A stretch of 64,000 nt of DNA from JAYPUA01 sp038133845. Its GTDB lineage: Bacteria; SAR324; NAC60-12. The stretch lies in the NCBI GenBank assembly GCA_038133845.1, contig JAYPUA010000007.1, forward strand, positions 1-64,000, in the 5' to 3' direction. Shown piece by piece: positions 1 to 8,375 of this stretch. Both the position numbers and the translations under genes were made by a program. Each line of letters begins with the position of its first letter. Position 1 is the stretch's first letter. Under the pieces are notes generated by a model. The model made no database searches. It was not told the origin of the DNA and saw only the letters and a program-made list of their open reading frames with translations.

Positions 1-54
1 AGCGCATCGCTGGCAGCGATGAGGTCAGGGGTTCGATCCCCCTCGTCTCCACCA
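1..54 (+). tRNA. tRNA-Ala (anticodon GGC), 5' part missing
   Basis: The first 54 bases are the 3' part of a tRNA whose 5' end lies outside the window. The anticodon stem-loop is CATCG-CTGGCAG-CGATG, giving anticodon GGC (alanine, codon GCC). It is followed by a variable stretch, a T arm AGGGG-TTCGATC-CCCCT, the acceptor strand CGTCTCC, discriminator A and a genomically encoded CCA ending at 54. The acceptor pairing cannot be checked because the 5' strand is absent. Confidence 0.93.
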
Positions 55-311
55 TGACCCCCTTCATTTCTACCTTTCTGATTGAAATTCAAGGACCTTT
101 TGGATTCCCAGACTTCCTCAGATGTGGTCTGAACCCTCCAAAATCCTCGGAATTTCGGGAATTGGTTACAGTTTTGGTGACCTTCCATCGCAGGAGTCTG
201 GAAAATGCGGGGAGGGGAAGGTCCCTGCTTTTTCGCTCCAGGGCTTGTCTTCCTGGGAGGGGGTGTGTTAGAAATGAAGAGGGAGCAGGAAGTTTCACAG
301 AAGGGGGAGAC
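55..311. other. Gap between tRNA-Ala and first small ORF
   Basis: About 257 bases without a convincing gene. One frame stays open across it from position 54, but it has no ribosome binding site and its composition does not look coding until an internal ATG at 312. I see no clear intrinsic terminator for the tRNA; there is only a weak CAGAC/GTCTG inverted repeat near 110-131. Confidence 0.4.
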
Positions 312-458
312 ATGGTTGAGGCAGTGTTTGGGGCATTCTGGAGTTCAGTCATCATCGGAGCAGGTACCTTGGTGACGCTATGGATGGTGCTGGGAGGGAA
401 GCCTCGCCACACCTCGGAAGACCAATACACCCCGCTCTGGGAGCCGCCCTTTCTGTAG
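312..458 (+). CDS. Small single-span membrane protein, unknown function
   Basis: A 48-residue ORF. ATG 312 was chosen over the upstream in-frame start at 54 because a purine-rich AAGGGGGAG ribosome binding site lies just in front of it. Residues about 5-27 form one hydrophobic helix containing small residues (VIIGAG), followed by a short polar tail with Lys-Pro-Arg-His and an acidic stretch. This resembles small inner-membrane proteins or accessory subunits, but no family is recognised. It lies upstream of a second small ORF on the same strand and could be cotranscribed with it. Confidence 0.5.
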   Translation: MVEAVFGAFWSSVIIGAGTLVTLWMVLGGKPRHTSEDQYTPLWEPPFL

Positions 459-480
459 ACGCCCCTCCTTGCAAGATCCG

Positions 481-678
481 ATGAGCTCGCTTTCCGTGAC
501 GCTTCCGGACGATCGTGGCCGCGATTGTCGCATCCGGAACATCCTCACTTTCCACAGGCACCTCCAGGAATTTCACGCTACAGGGGTCTCCATCCACGAC
601 GAGGATGGGCACTACTTCACCGTGGATGAGGCCTTCAGGAACAAGATCCAGCAGCTGGCTCAGCAGGCGCAGGGCTGA
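481..678 (+). CDS. Small soluble hypothetical protein (65 aa)
   Basis: A 65-residue ORF starting at ATG 481; an in-frame TTG at 469 is less likely. It contains a polar, charged segment with the motif DDRGRDCRIRNIL and an acidic DEDGHYFTVDEAF, then ends in a Gln-rich helix. There is no signal peptide or membrane segment. It begins 22 bases after the preceding small membrane protein and is convergent with the barrel gene ending at 707. It could not be assigned to a family; its reading looks coding, but the start site has no strong ribosome binding site. Confidence 0.5.
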   Translation: MSSLSVTLPDDRGRDCRIRNILTFHRHLQEFHATGVSIHDEDGHYFTVDEAFRNKIQQLAQQAQG

Positions 679-706
679 AGATCCAGGCTCCGGAGGGGTC
701 TCTTGG

Positions 707-2104
707 TCAGAAAACGGCCGAGAGCTGGAAGGAGAGTTGGCGGAGCGGGGAGAGCTGCCCCAGGGAGGTATCTTCCCGGTGCACCTGAAAAGACTGAGTG
801 GCCATCCGGACTTGGACAACATCGCTCCAGTCGTACTGTAGCTCGCCTTGAAGCATCCACTCTCCTCGGCTGGGCTGATGGAGCAGGGCCACCTGTGGAG
901 CCAGCGTCTCGTGCAGAAAGCGGCGAGTCCAGCTGGCAAAGACCAGTTCCTGCTGCTCCTGGGTGTCTGTAAGCGAGGCATCCCAGTCTTCAATCCACTG
1001 ACTGGAGGCCTCCAGCGACCACTGGTCTCCAGCGGCCTTGCTGTAGTCCATCCCCAGCGCGAGCACTCGGACCGTGCGCTCGGTGGTTCCATCTCCGGAA
1101 GCTGCGGAGCTGACAAAGTCCTTCTCCAGCCACAAGGCCCCCTCTCCCTTCCAGAGGAAGTCCCCGGAGCCGACCTGAGCTCCTCCGCCCAGCAGACGAA
1201 ACCGGCGGTACTGCGGCTCAAGGACCGGCACCGGAGTCGGCACCCCACCCACCATCTGCAGCTCCAGGCGCTTCCGGACGTAGACCGGGTCGTTGTCCAT
1301 CAGCTCCGCCCAGCAGGCGCTGAAGTCCACCGCTTCCCGGGTGGAGGCCCAGCGCAGGCCAAACTCCGGCTCCTTGCCAAACACAGGAAGCTGTTCCGGA
1401 AGCACCACGAAGCCGGCGTCTGCGGCTGAAAGCGCGTATTCATGCCCAGCAGGTGCGTAGCGGTTGACCTGAGGGTCCGGATTGAGGAACAGGGTGAGCT
1501 GTTGATTTGCTCCGGGATAGTAATCCAGCGTGAGAAGCCGCTGACCGATCCGGGACTCGTCCACCGGCGTGGAGAACAGCTCCGTCTGGTCCCTGGGGCT
1601 GATCAGGTCCGTCACCACGGAGGCGTCAGCTTTTCCCCAGACGAGGACCTGCTGTCCGATCTTCAGGGAGAGCGCTCCAAAACGCCCCTGGACAAAGCCT
1701 TCACGCCAGCTGGTCCACCAGCGAAACTCCTCGCGGACGGCCTCTGGATAATCTCGCTCCGGATAGAGGGCCTCGTTGTAGATCAGGTTCCAGGCGCTCT
1801 TGCCGTCAAAACGCCAGAACCACCGCTCTCCCCAAAGCTGCTCCAGCTCCAGCCGGAGCGAGAGGCGGTTGCTGACCAGCCGCTCCGTACGGAAGCGGTA
1901 GGCCGTCCAAGCGTCCAGCGTCCAGCGAGGAAGCAGCCCAAACGCTGGAGGTGCTTCCGGGGCCGCTTCGACTTCCGGAAGCTCCAGAACCAGATCCTCT
2001 TCAAAGCCAAACTCGTGGGTCTCCGCAAGCTCCGGCTCCTGAGCGCCTGACGTGGTGCTCCAGATCCCAAGGAGCAGGCAGAGCAAGGCCAGGCTGCGGC
2101 TCAT
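707..2104 (-). CDS. Outer-membrane beta-barrel protein, DUF1302/alginate-export-like, RND-associated
   Basis: A 465-residue protein with an N-terminal signal peptide (hydrophobic LCLLLGIWSTTSGA) and then a long run of alternating polar/aromatic strands typical of a large outer-membrane barrel, ending in a phenylalanine (SAVF) as barrel proteins usually do. The segment around 'GQQVLVWGKADASVVTD' resembles DUF1302-type barrels. Its ATG overlaps the stop of the LolA-like gene by 4 bp, so it is the third gene of an operon with that gene and an RND exporter. In known relatives this trio moves lipophilic compounds across the envelope; the substrate here is unknown. Confidence 0.8.
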   Translation of the reverse strand: MSRSLALLCLLLGIWSTTSGAQEPELAETHEFGFEEDLVLELPEVEAAPEAPPAFGLLPRWTLDAWTAYRFRTERLVSNRLSLRLELEQLWGERWFWRFDGKSAWNLIYNEALYPERDYPEAVREEFRWWTSWREGFVQGRFGALSLKIGQQVLVWGKADASVVTDLISPRDQTELFSTPVDESRIGQRLLTLDYYPGANQQLTLFLNPDPQVNRYAPAGHEYALSAADAGFVVLPEQLPVFGKEPEFGLRWASTREAVDFSACWAELMDNDPVYVRKRLELQMVGGVPTPVPVLEPQYRRFRLLGGGAQVGSGDFLWKGEGALWLEKDFVSSAASGDGTTERTVRVLALGMDYSKAAGDQWSLEASSQWIEDWDASLTDTQEQQELVFASWTRRFLHETLAPQVALLHQPSRGEWMLQGELQYDWSDVVQVRMATQSFQVHREDTSLGQLSPLRQLSFQLSAVF

Positions 2105-2985
2105 CGCAGCTGCCGGGTGAGTTGCTGAAGCGTGCCTTCGCGAAAGGCGGCATCCGTCAGGGCGCGTTGCGTAAGAAACTCATCCGCGACCTCCACATTG
2201 AGCGCCAACGCCTCAATCACCATGCTCGTTTGCCTGCGGGTCTGGACGTTGAAGACGTGTAGCTGCCGGGTCACCCAGATGCCTTCCTGCTGCTCCACCT
2301 GGGTCGCCAGAATCTGCTTGAGCGGCTGGCCTTGACGATCATAGAGCAGGGTCTTCAGGTTCAGCAGGCGCTCCTGGTCCACCCACTGGATCGAACGGCT
2401 GTAGTTGCTGCGGGAAGAGCGCTCCGGGACCGGACGGCTCTCGATGATCCAGCACGGGCGCTGCTGCCAGGTCTCCTCCTTGACGATGCGGTAGACATAG
2501 TCGTCAAGGTGCCGGTTCTCCAGGTCCTCGTAGCCGATCTCGGAGCCAAAGAAGCTCCCGGTCTTCGGCTCATCCGGATTTCCGGCAACGATGCGCTTCA
2601 CCTTGTTCAGTGCTGCCAGGTACATCCACTGGTCCGAATCCTGACCTTGCTCCGAGTGGTCATACTGCAGAAAGCCAATTCCGCGCTCATCGGCTGGCTC
2701 GCGGATGATCATCACCGAGCGGGAGTCCTGCTCATCGGTGCCGTAGTCCTTGCGGACGCTCTCAAAGAGCTTGATGCGTGGCTCCTCGGCACAGACCAGC
2801 CGCCCGTCACGCTTGATGGTCCGGCAGGTGACCAGCTTCATGCGCGACACCTCGGTGCGTCCGTCTTCGCGGTCCCGGACCTGCTGCATGATCTCCCGCG
2901 CGTCCTGAGCCATCAGCGGCACAGCACCAGCCCAGAACATTCCAAACAGCAGCCCTGAAATCCCCAGTCGTGAAATCCAGCTCAT
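2101..2985 (-). CDS. Outer membrane lipoprotein-sorting-like protein (LolA-like fold, RND-linked)
   Basis: A 294-residue exported protein. ATG 2985 is chosen because an AGGAAGG ribosome binding site precedes it and it overlaps the RND stop as ATGA; an upstream in-frame start at 3039 would lie inside the RND gene. The first about 26 residues form a signal peptide ending near 'PLMAQDA'. The body contains the family pattern of 'DREDG', 'KLVTCRT', 'IREPADERGIGFL' and 'MYLAALNKVKRI', typical of periplasmic proteins annotated 'outer membrane lipoprotein-sorting protein' next to MMPL/RND genes. Such proteins are thought to shuttle a hydrophobic cargo between the RND pump and the outer membrane. Confidence 0.85.
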   Translation of the reverse strand: MSWISRLGISGLLFGMFWAGAVPLMAQDAREIMQQVRDREDGRTEVSRMKLVTCRTIKRDGRLVCAEEPRIKLFESVRKDYGTDEQDSRSVMIIREPADERGIGFLQYDHSEQGQDSDQWMYLAALNKVKRIVAGNPDEPKTGSFFGSEIGYEDLENRHLDDYVYRIVKEETWQQRPCWIIESRPVPERSSRSNYSRSIQWVDQERLLNLKTLLYDRQGQPLKQILATQVEQQEGIWVTRQLHVFNVQTRRQTSMVIEALALNVEVADEFLTQRALTDAAFREGTLQQLTRQLR

Positions 2986-5543
2986 GTTTCCTTCCTGAGA
3001 GGTTGGAGTGAAGAGAAGCGAAGGTCTGCCAGCAGGCACAGCGAGGGCAGCAGAAAGAGGTCTGCCAGCAACGCCGCGATGAACGCCACCGCGCTCATGA
3101 CCCCAAAGTTGCTCAGCCCCTGATGCAGCGAGAAGACAAAGATCAGGAAACCGAGGGAGAGGATGATCGAGGTGAAGCTGATGGCCTGCCCGGTCTCCCG
3201 GAAGGCATGGATGATCGCTTCCTGAGGGTTTTGGCGCTGCTGCACCTCGGCCCGGTAGTGGGTCAGGAAGTGGATGGTGTCATCCACGGCGATGCCGATG
3301 GTGATCGGGGCAATCAGCAAGGTGTCGGCGTCAAGGGGGATGTCGAGCCAGCCCATCAGGCCGAAGATGGCCAGGATCGGGAAGAGGTTGGGGAAGAGGG
3401 CAACCAGCCCGGCCCGCAGGGAACCAAAGGCCAGCAACAGCAGTAATGAGATCACGACCAAGGCCAGACCAAAGCTCTTGATCTGTGACCAGCTGATGTA
3501 GTCCGTGAGCAGCATGGTCAAGGCCATCGTCCCCGTTGCGCTCACCGTCAACCCGGGATGCCGGCTGGTCAGGGGAGCAAATCGCTGGGCTGCCCAGGCC
3601 TCCACCTCGTCAATCAGCGCCCGGTACTCGTGCGACCCGGCATTCCGGAGGTTGATGGAGACGCGACCCATCGCGTAATCATCTGTGACCACACGCCGGC
3701 GCTCTTTCGGGTCCGCGTTGTTGAACAGAAACAGCGTGTTGGCCAAAACCGCCGGATCGCTTGGAAGCTGATACCGCTCCGGACGCCCTTCGTTGAGGAC
3801 CTTGTAGGAATCCTTGACCACATTGACCAGCGAGGAGGTTCGCGTGACCAGGTGTGGATATCGCTCGCTCAGGTGTTGCTGCAAGTCTTCCATGGCCTGA
3901 AGCACCTCCGGATCCTTGAGGACGCCAGGCCGAGTACCGCTGACGAGGATTTCCAGGTTGTTGGTCCCGCTCATCTGCTGGTCCACCAGCTCGTAGGTTT
4001 CCCGCAGCGAAACGCCCTCCTTGATGATGTTGACCATGTTCGAGTCCACATGTACCCGAAACGCTCCCATGAGCAGGAACAGGCCTGTTGCGGAAAACAG
4101 CAGGGTCACGATCCAGGGATGCCGGTAGCTCAGTGGTTCCACCTTGCGCAGCAGGCGCTGGACCAGGTGCATCCGGGACGCCTCCTCCGACTCCAGGGCA
4201 GAGGCCGGGGCCCAGAGGTCCAGCATCAGCGGAAGCCAGAACAAGGTGAACAGCAGCGCCAGCCCCACTCCCAGCGCAGAAAAGATGCCGAAGGTGCTGA
4301 TTGGAACAATCGGCACAAACAGCAGCGCCAGCAACCCGATGGACGTGGTCACGCTGGTCAGGACACAGGCCACCCCGCTCTTGCGAAAGGTCGAACGCAG
4401 CGCCTGCTGGTGCTCTTGTCCGTGATGGCGAAAGTACAGGTAGCCGGAGAGGATGTGCACCGCGTCTGCAACCCCGACCGCCAGGATCAGGTAGACAATG
4501 ATGGTGACCATCGAACTCATCGGCTCTCCGCTCCACCCGACGAGTCCCATGACCCAGATCAGCGTGGCAACAATGATCACCAAAGGCCAGACCATCGCGC
4601 TCCAGGAGCGAAAGAGCAGCGCCAGCACTCCCAGAATCAGGACGATGGATCCGGCGGAGATCATGCCCATCTCCAGCATCACCATCTCGATGAAGAAGTG
4701 GTACAGCTCTGCCATTCCGACCGGGTGATACTCCAGATGCTCGGCATACTCCGGACGGTTCAGGATCGCGTACACCGCCCTGGAGAACTCCACGTATTCG
4801 TCCATCTCGGTGGCTTCGTACTCCGGAAGTCCTTCCGTGCGGCTGACCTGAGCGACCTCCACGGAATCTCCGGACAGATCCAGCAACGGCTCCGCTTCAA
4901 AGCCAAACTCGTCCACAGTCTCCAGGACCGCAGCGGCTTCGGCCTCCGGAGCCTTGATGCGGGTGCCAAAGTCGGTACGCAGCACGATCCCGCCGTAACG
5001 GGAGTCCCGGGAAAAGTAGAAGAGCGGAAAGTCCGGGTGTTCCAAGGCGGTGCGACGGAGCATCTCCCGCTCGGACTCGTTGGCTGGCAGGCGCTCTCCG
5101 ATGAAGCGCCGGGAGATCAGGGCCTCCTCCGTGGCCTCCAGGTAGGAGGCGTTCAGCAGCGTCCGGACCTCGGTCAGGTGATCCAGCGGATGAGAAGCCT
5201 CCGGGCCTAAGTCGTGTCGATAGCGCTGCAGGTCCCCCTGAATGCCCTTCACCGCCTGCAGGGATGCGGTGGAGAAGACGTCCCCATCCCTGGCTCGGTA
5301 GATGATGTAGCTCGACTCGTCACTCCCGAAGATCAGACGGAAGCGATCCAGGTCCTGCTTCATGGGGTCGTCCTTCTGGAAGTACGACTCCAGCGTCATG
5401 TCCAGCTTCAGGTCCGAGATCCCTGCTCCCAGCAATGCCGTCAGGAGGATGAAGAGGATCCATACCCCCTTCCGGTGGGGACGAAGACGATCCGGGAGGA
5501 CTTCAAACCACTGGGAGAGGCGATTGAGGAGCGCATTCAACAT
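2982..5543 (-). CDS. RND/MMPL-family transporter
   Basis: An 853-residue inner-membrane protein with two repeats of the MMPL/SSD layout: one TM helix near residues 28-45, a large periplasmic loop, a block of five or six helices around 300-470, a second periplasmic domain, then a final helix block near 700-840. The helix motif 'VGVADAVHILS' and its second-half counterpart 'GIAVDDTIHFLTHY' carry the acidic residues of the proton pathway. It is the first gene of the operon and overlaps the next gene by 4 bp. It is related to hopanoid- or lipid-associated RND exporters, but no hopanoid genes are nearby. No strong ribosome binding site is visible at 5543. Confidence 0.9.
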   Translation of the reverse strand: MLNALLNRLSQWFEVLPDRLRPHRKGVWILFILLTALLGAGISDLKLDMTLESYFQKDDPMKQDLDRFRLIFGSDESSYIIYRARDGDVFSTASLQAVKGIQGDLQRYRHDLGPEASHPLDHLTEVRTLLNASYLEATEEALISRRFIGERLPANESEREMLRRTALEHPDFPLFYFSRDSRYGGIVLRTDFGTRIKAPEAEAAAVLETVDEFGFEAEPLLDLSGDSVEVAQVSRTEGLPEYEATEMDEYVEFSRAVYAILNRPEYAEHLEYHPVGMAELYHFFIEMVMLEMGMISAGSIVLILGVLALLFRSWSAMVWPLVIIVATLIWVMGLVGWSGEPMSSMVTIIVYLILAVGVADAVHILSGYLYFRHHGQEHQQALRSTFRKSGVACVLTSVTTSIGLLALLFVPIVPISTFGIFSALGVGLALLFTLFWLPLMLDLWAPASALESEEASRMHLVQRLLRKVEPLSYRHPWIVTLLFSATGLFLLMGAFRVHVDSNMVNIIKEGVSLRETYELVDQQMSGTNNLEILVSGTRPGVLKDPEVLQAMEDLQQHLSERYPHLVTRTSSLVNVVKDSYKVLNEGRPERYQLPSDPAVLANTLFLFNNADPKERRRVVTDDYAMGRVSINLRNAGSHEYRALIDEVEAWAAQRFAPLTSRHPGLTVSATGTMALTMLLTDYISWSQIKSFGLALVVISLLLLLAFGSLRAGLVALFPNLFPILAIFGLMGWLDIPLDADTLLIAPITIGIAVDDTIHFLTHYRAEVQQRQNPQEAIIHAFRETGQAISFTSIILSLGFLIFVFSLHQGLSNFGVMSAVAFIAALLADLFLLPSLCLLADLRFSSLQPLRKET

Positions 5544-5742
5544 TCAGCACCGGATGCTGCAGGAGATCGGATGGACGAGTGGACGGGAATTCAGATGCTC
5601 TCTCAAGGGTAAGGATCTGCTTCTAGAAATCAAGCTCATTACCTCATACAATTGGGGGACGATTTCCTCCATTTTTCAGCCTCTCCTGGGCGACTTTTTG
5701 CCAAGAGGCATTCGGACCACTCTTTGATTCTTGCAGGTTTTC

Positions 5743-7302
5743 ATGAGCCATTCACCCTCTGCTCCCCCGACCCTTCAACACCGCGCCTCCGGAGTGCTGC
5801 TGCACCCCACGTCCTTGCCCGGACCTCACGGGGTCGGAGATCTGGGTCCGCAAGCGCACCGGTTTGTTGAACAGTTGGCTGAGTGGGGCCAGACGCTGTG
5901 GCAGGTGCTGCCGCTGAACCCCGTAGGCTTCGGATACTCTCCCTACCAGAGCCCCTCCGCCTTTGCCATCAACCCGATGCTGATCAGCCCGGAGGCGCTG
6001 GTGAAGGAAGGCTGGCTGGAGGCCGAAGTCCTCGAGGCCCTCCCCGCTCTGCCGGAGGGAACTGCAGCCCTGGAGGCTGCCGAGGCCCGGAAGGCCGATC
6101 TGCTCCGCCAGGCCTCGGAGGTCTTTCGAGAGCACGCCTCGCAGGAGGCCCGGAGCACGTATCAGCGCTGGTGCCAGGAGAACGAATTCTGGCTTGAGGA
6201 CTACATCGCCTTTGCCGTCCTCAAGGAGCTTCACGCCGGAGCACACTGGACCTCCTGGCCGGAGGGCTCCCGACATCGACGAATCAGCGCGATGCGAGCG
6301 TTTCGCCAGGACCACGAGGCTTCTCTGGAAGAACAACGCTTCATCCAGTGGCAAGCGGCTCATCAGTGGGAAACGCTGCGGGCACATGCCCGGAAGCACG
6401 GTGTTCGCCTCATTGGAGACCTGCCCATCTTCGTCTCGGACGACAGCGCCGACGTCTGGGCGCATCCGGACCTCTTCGAGCTGGATGAGGCCGGGCATCC
6501 ACAAGTGGTCGCCGGGGTCCCGCCAGACTACTTCAGCGAGACCGGGCAGCGCTGGGGCAACCCGCTGTACCGCTGGTCCAGGATGGCTCGCGACGGCTAC
6601 CGCTGGTGGCGCGAGCGGCTCTCCCTGCTGCTCACCCAGTTTGACATCGTCCGCATCGATCACTTCCGGGGGTTTGAAGCCTATTGGGAAATTCCGGCGA
6701 GCGAGCCAACGGCCATTCAGGGCCTCTGGAAGCCCGGACCCGGGAGCGCCTTCTTCAAGCGCATCCGCAAGGAGCTGGGCGCCCTGCCGATCATTGCCGA
6801 GGATCTGGGGCTGATCACTCCGGAGGTCCACGCGCTGAGGACCGCGTGCGGATTTCCAGGGATGAAGGTGCTGCAGTTCGCCTTCTCCGATCCGCAGAAC
6901 GCCTACCTGCCCCACAACTACGAAGGTCCGGACGCCGTGGTCTATCCCGGAACCCACGACAACGACACCACCCTGGGCTGGTTCCGCAAGCTCGATCCGG
7001 AGCAGCGCGAGTTCCTGAACCACTACTTCAGCCGAGACCTGCAGGAGCAGAGCATCTGCTACGAGATGATCCGGATGGCGTGGGCGTCCAACGCCTGTCT
7101 GGCGATCGCGCCGCTGCAGGACCTCCTCGGGTGCGACTCGGAGGCCCGGATGAACACTCCGGGAACCGTCGGGGGGAGCAACTGGAGATGGCGCTTGCGG
7201 GAAGGGGAAGTTGCGGGGGTCCAGGGCGACTGGCTGAAGCACATCACCCGAATCTACGGTCGGGCCGAAGTTCCGGAGCAGCTTCCGGAAACCATCGAGT
7301 GA
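5743..7302 (+). CDS. malQ: 4-alpha-glucanotransferase (amylomaltase, GH77)
   Basis: A 519-residue amylomaltase that transfers alpha-1,4-glucan segments during maltodextrin or glycogen metabolism in the cytoplasm. The N-terminal 'SGVLLHPTSLPG' and 'QVLPLNPVGFGYSPYQS' are family hallmarks. Catalytic residues are visible: nucleophile Asp at about 306 (RIDHFRG), acid/base Glu at about 353 (EDLG), and Asp at about 406 (GTHDND). ATG 5743 is preferred over TTG 5731, with a weak GCAGG ahead. The gene is divergent from the RND operon and convergent with the kinase-like gene at 7309, only 6 bases away. No other glycogen genes are in the window. Confidence 0.95.
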   Translation: MSHSPSAPPTLQHRASGVLLHPTSLPGPHGVGDLGPQAHRFVEQLAEWGQTLWQVLPLNPVGFGYSPYQSPSAFAINPMLISPEALVKEGWLEAEVLEALPALPEGTAALEAAEARKADLLRQASEVFREHASQEARSTYQRWCQENEFWLEDYIAFAVLKELHAGAHWTSWPEGSRHRRISAMRAFRQDHEASLEEQRFIQWQAAHQWETLRAHARKHGVRLIGDLPIFVSDDSADVWAHPDLFELDEAGHPQVVAGVPPDYFSETGQRWGNPLYRWSRMARDGYRWWRERLSLLLTQFDIVRIDHFRGFEAYWEIPASEPTAIQGLWKPGPGSAFFKRIRKELGALPIIAEDLGLITPEVHALRTACGFPGMKVLQFAFSDPQNAYLPHNYEGPDAVVYPGTHDNDTTLGWFRKLDPEQREFLNHYFSRDLQEQSICYEMIRMAWASNACLAIAPLQDLLGCDSEARMNTPGTVGGSNWRWRLREGEVAGVQGDWLKHITRIYGRAEVPEQLPETIE

Positions 7303-7308
7303 GCAGCC

Positions 7309-8298
7309 TCACTCGGGAGGGTCGAAGACGGGAATCAGGACCTCGAAGCCGTTGACGTGATCCTCTGCGCCTACGAAGCGAATCACGCCTTCGTGAGCGT
7401 CAATGGTCTGCCGGGCCAGCAGAAACTCCAGCCCCAGAGTCTCAGACTGCTGGAGCGCGTTCTCCAGCATCTCGGCCAAAGGCTCTTCGCTGGAGATTGG
7501 CCACGGAGCGTCGCTGGCCAGGAGGATCTGCATGCGCTGAGGAAACTCCTCCGTCCCGGCGATCACCTTGAGCGTGATCTTCACCGCCGACTCCGGAACC
7601 ATGCGCTGAAACTCGCGCAACAGCGAGAGCAGCGCCTCTCGCAAGAGCGCTTCGTCAAACCAGATCACCTGCGGCAGCTTGGGAGAGGCGAACAGCCGCA
7701 CGGTCTGTCCCATCCAGTTTTGCTGCCGGGCCAGCTCCTTGAAAAACCCGAGCGTCTCCACCTCATCCACCTGAGGGCTCGGGGCGTTCTCCAGATCTGC
7801 TGCACAGGAAAGCACCCGACGGATCTGCTGCACCGTCTGCTCCGAGTCATGACGGCAGCTGTGCAGCACCCCAAGAACCTCCGGATGTGCCTCCTTCAGG
7901 GTTGCCCGGGTGATCTGGTCATTCAGCCGGATCATCGGGGCATCGAGCTTGGCAAGCAGGCGGGTCAGCACTCGGCGCGGGTGGTAGGCAAGGATCTGCT
8001 GGATCTCGTCGTTGGACCGGGAACGGTGATAGTCCAGCTGCTGCTCCAGCGAGCGGATGCGCTTGTTCCGGGTGATCACTTCATCGGAAAAGCGCTGCTG
8101 GTGGCTCCGGAGGCGGTCCTCAATCGACTCTCGCTCCTCCTTGAGCGCCCGACGGTGCTCTTCACGCTCTTCTTCAAGCCGATAGCGCGACTCTCGCTTC
8201 AGGGCCTGCAGCTCTTCCTGGAGCCTTGCGTTCTCTCGACGCAACTTTTCCACCAAGAGGTCGGTTTCGTCCAGAAGAATGTGCTCAGTTGCTTCCAC
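7309..8298 (-). CDS. Coiled-coil protein with degenerate histidine-kinase-like C-terminal half
   Basis: A 329-residue protein beginning at GTG 8298. Residues about 15-110 are a long, highly charged coiled coil (repeated E, R, K, L heptads). The following region contains a helical segment with HPRRVLTRLLAKLDAPM and a C-terminal part ('WFDEALLREALLSLLREFQRM', then 'LGLEFLLARQTIDAHEGVIRF') laid out like the ATPase half of a sensor kinase. I do not see the phospho-acceptor H-box or a clear ATP-binding G-x-G box, so it may be a non-catalytic scaffold or pseudokinase. No response regulator is adjacent. It faces malQ tail to tail. Confidence 0.6.
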   Translation of the reverse strand: MEATEHILLDETDLLVEKLRRENARLQEELQALKRESRYRLEEEREEHRRALKEERESIEDRLRSHQQRFSDEVITRNKRIRSLEQQLDYHRSRSNDEIQQILAYHPRRVLTRLLAKLDAPMIRLNDQITRATLKEAHPEVLGVLHSCRHDSEQTVQQIRRVLSCAADLENAPSPQVDEVETLGFFKELARQQNWMGQTVRLFASPKLPQVIWFDEALLREALLSLLREFQRMVPESAVKITLKVIAGTEEFPQRMQILLASDAPWPISSEEPLAEMLENALQQSETLGLEFLLARQTIDAHEGVIRFVGAEDHVNGFEVLIPVFDPPE

Positions 8299-8328
8299 TT
8301 GTCTTCAAAAGTGAAGGTTTGTTATAGT
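8299..8328 (+). promoter_or_regulatory. Candidate sigma70 promoter for the membrane protein gene at 8376
   Basis: A -35-like TTGTCT (8299-8304) and a -10-like TATAGT (8323-8328) are separated by 18 bases. They lie in the 77-base divergent gap in front of the 8376 gene. Matches to consensus are 4/6 and 5/6; the call is by eye. Confidence 0.45.
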
Positions 8329-8375
8329 GCTTTTCATGCATTCCTCCTGATTCCCCAACACACGCTTGAGCCTGG

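Noticed and set aside
3558..5210. 550-codon open frame on the plus strand inside the RND gene
   Set aside because: Antisense to a clear MMPL/RND protein; protein has low-complexity His/Gln/Asp/Arg bias typical of a shadow frame.
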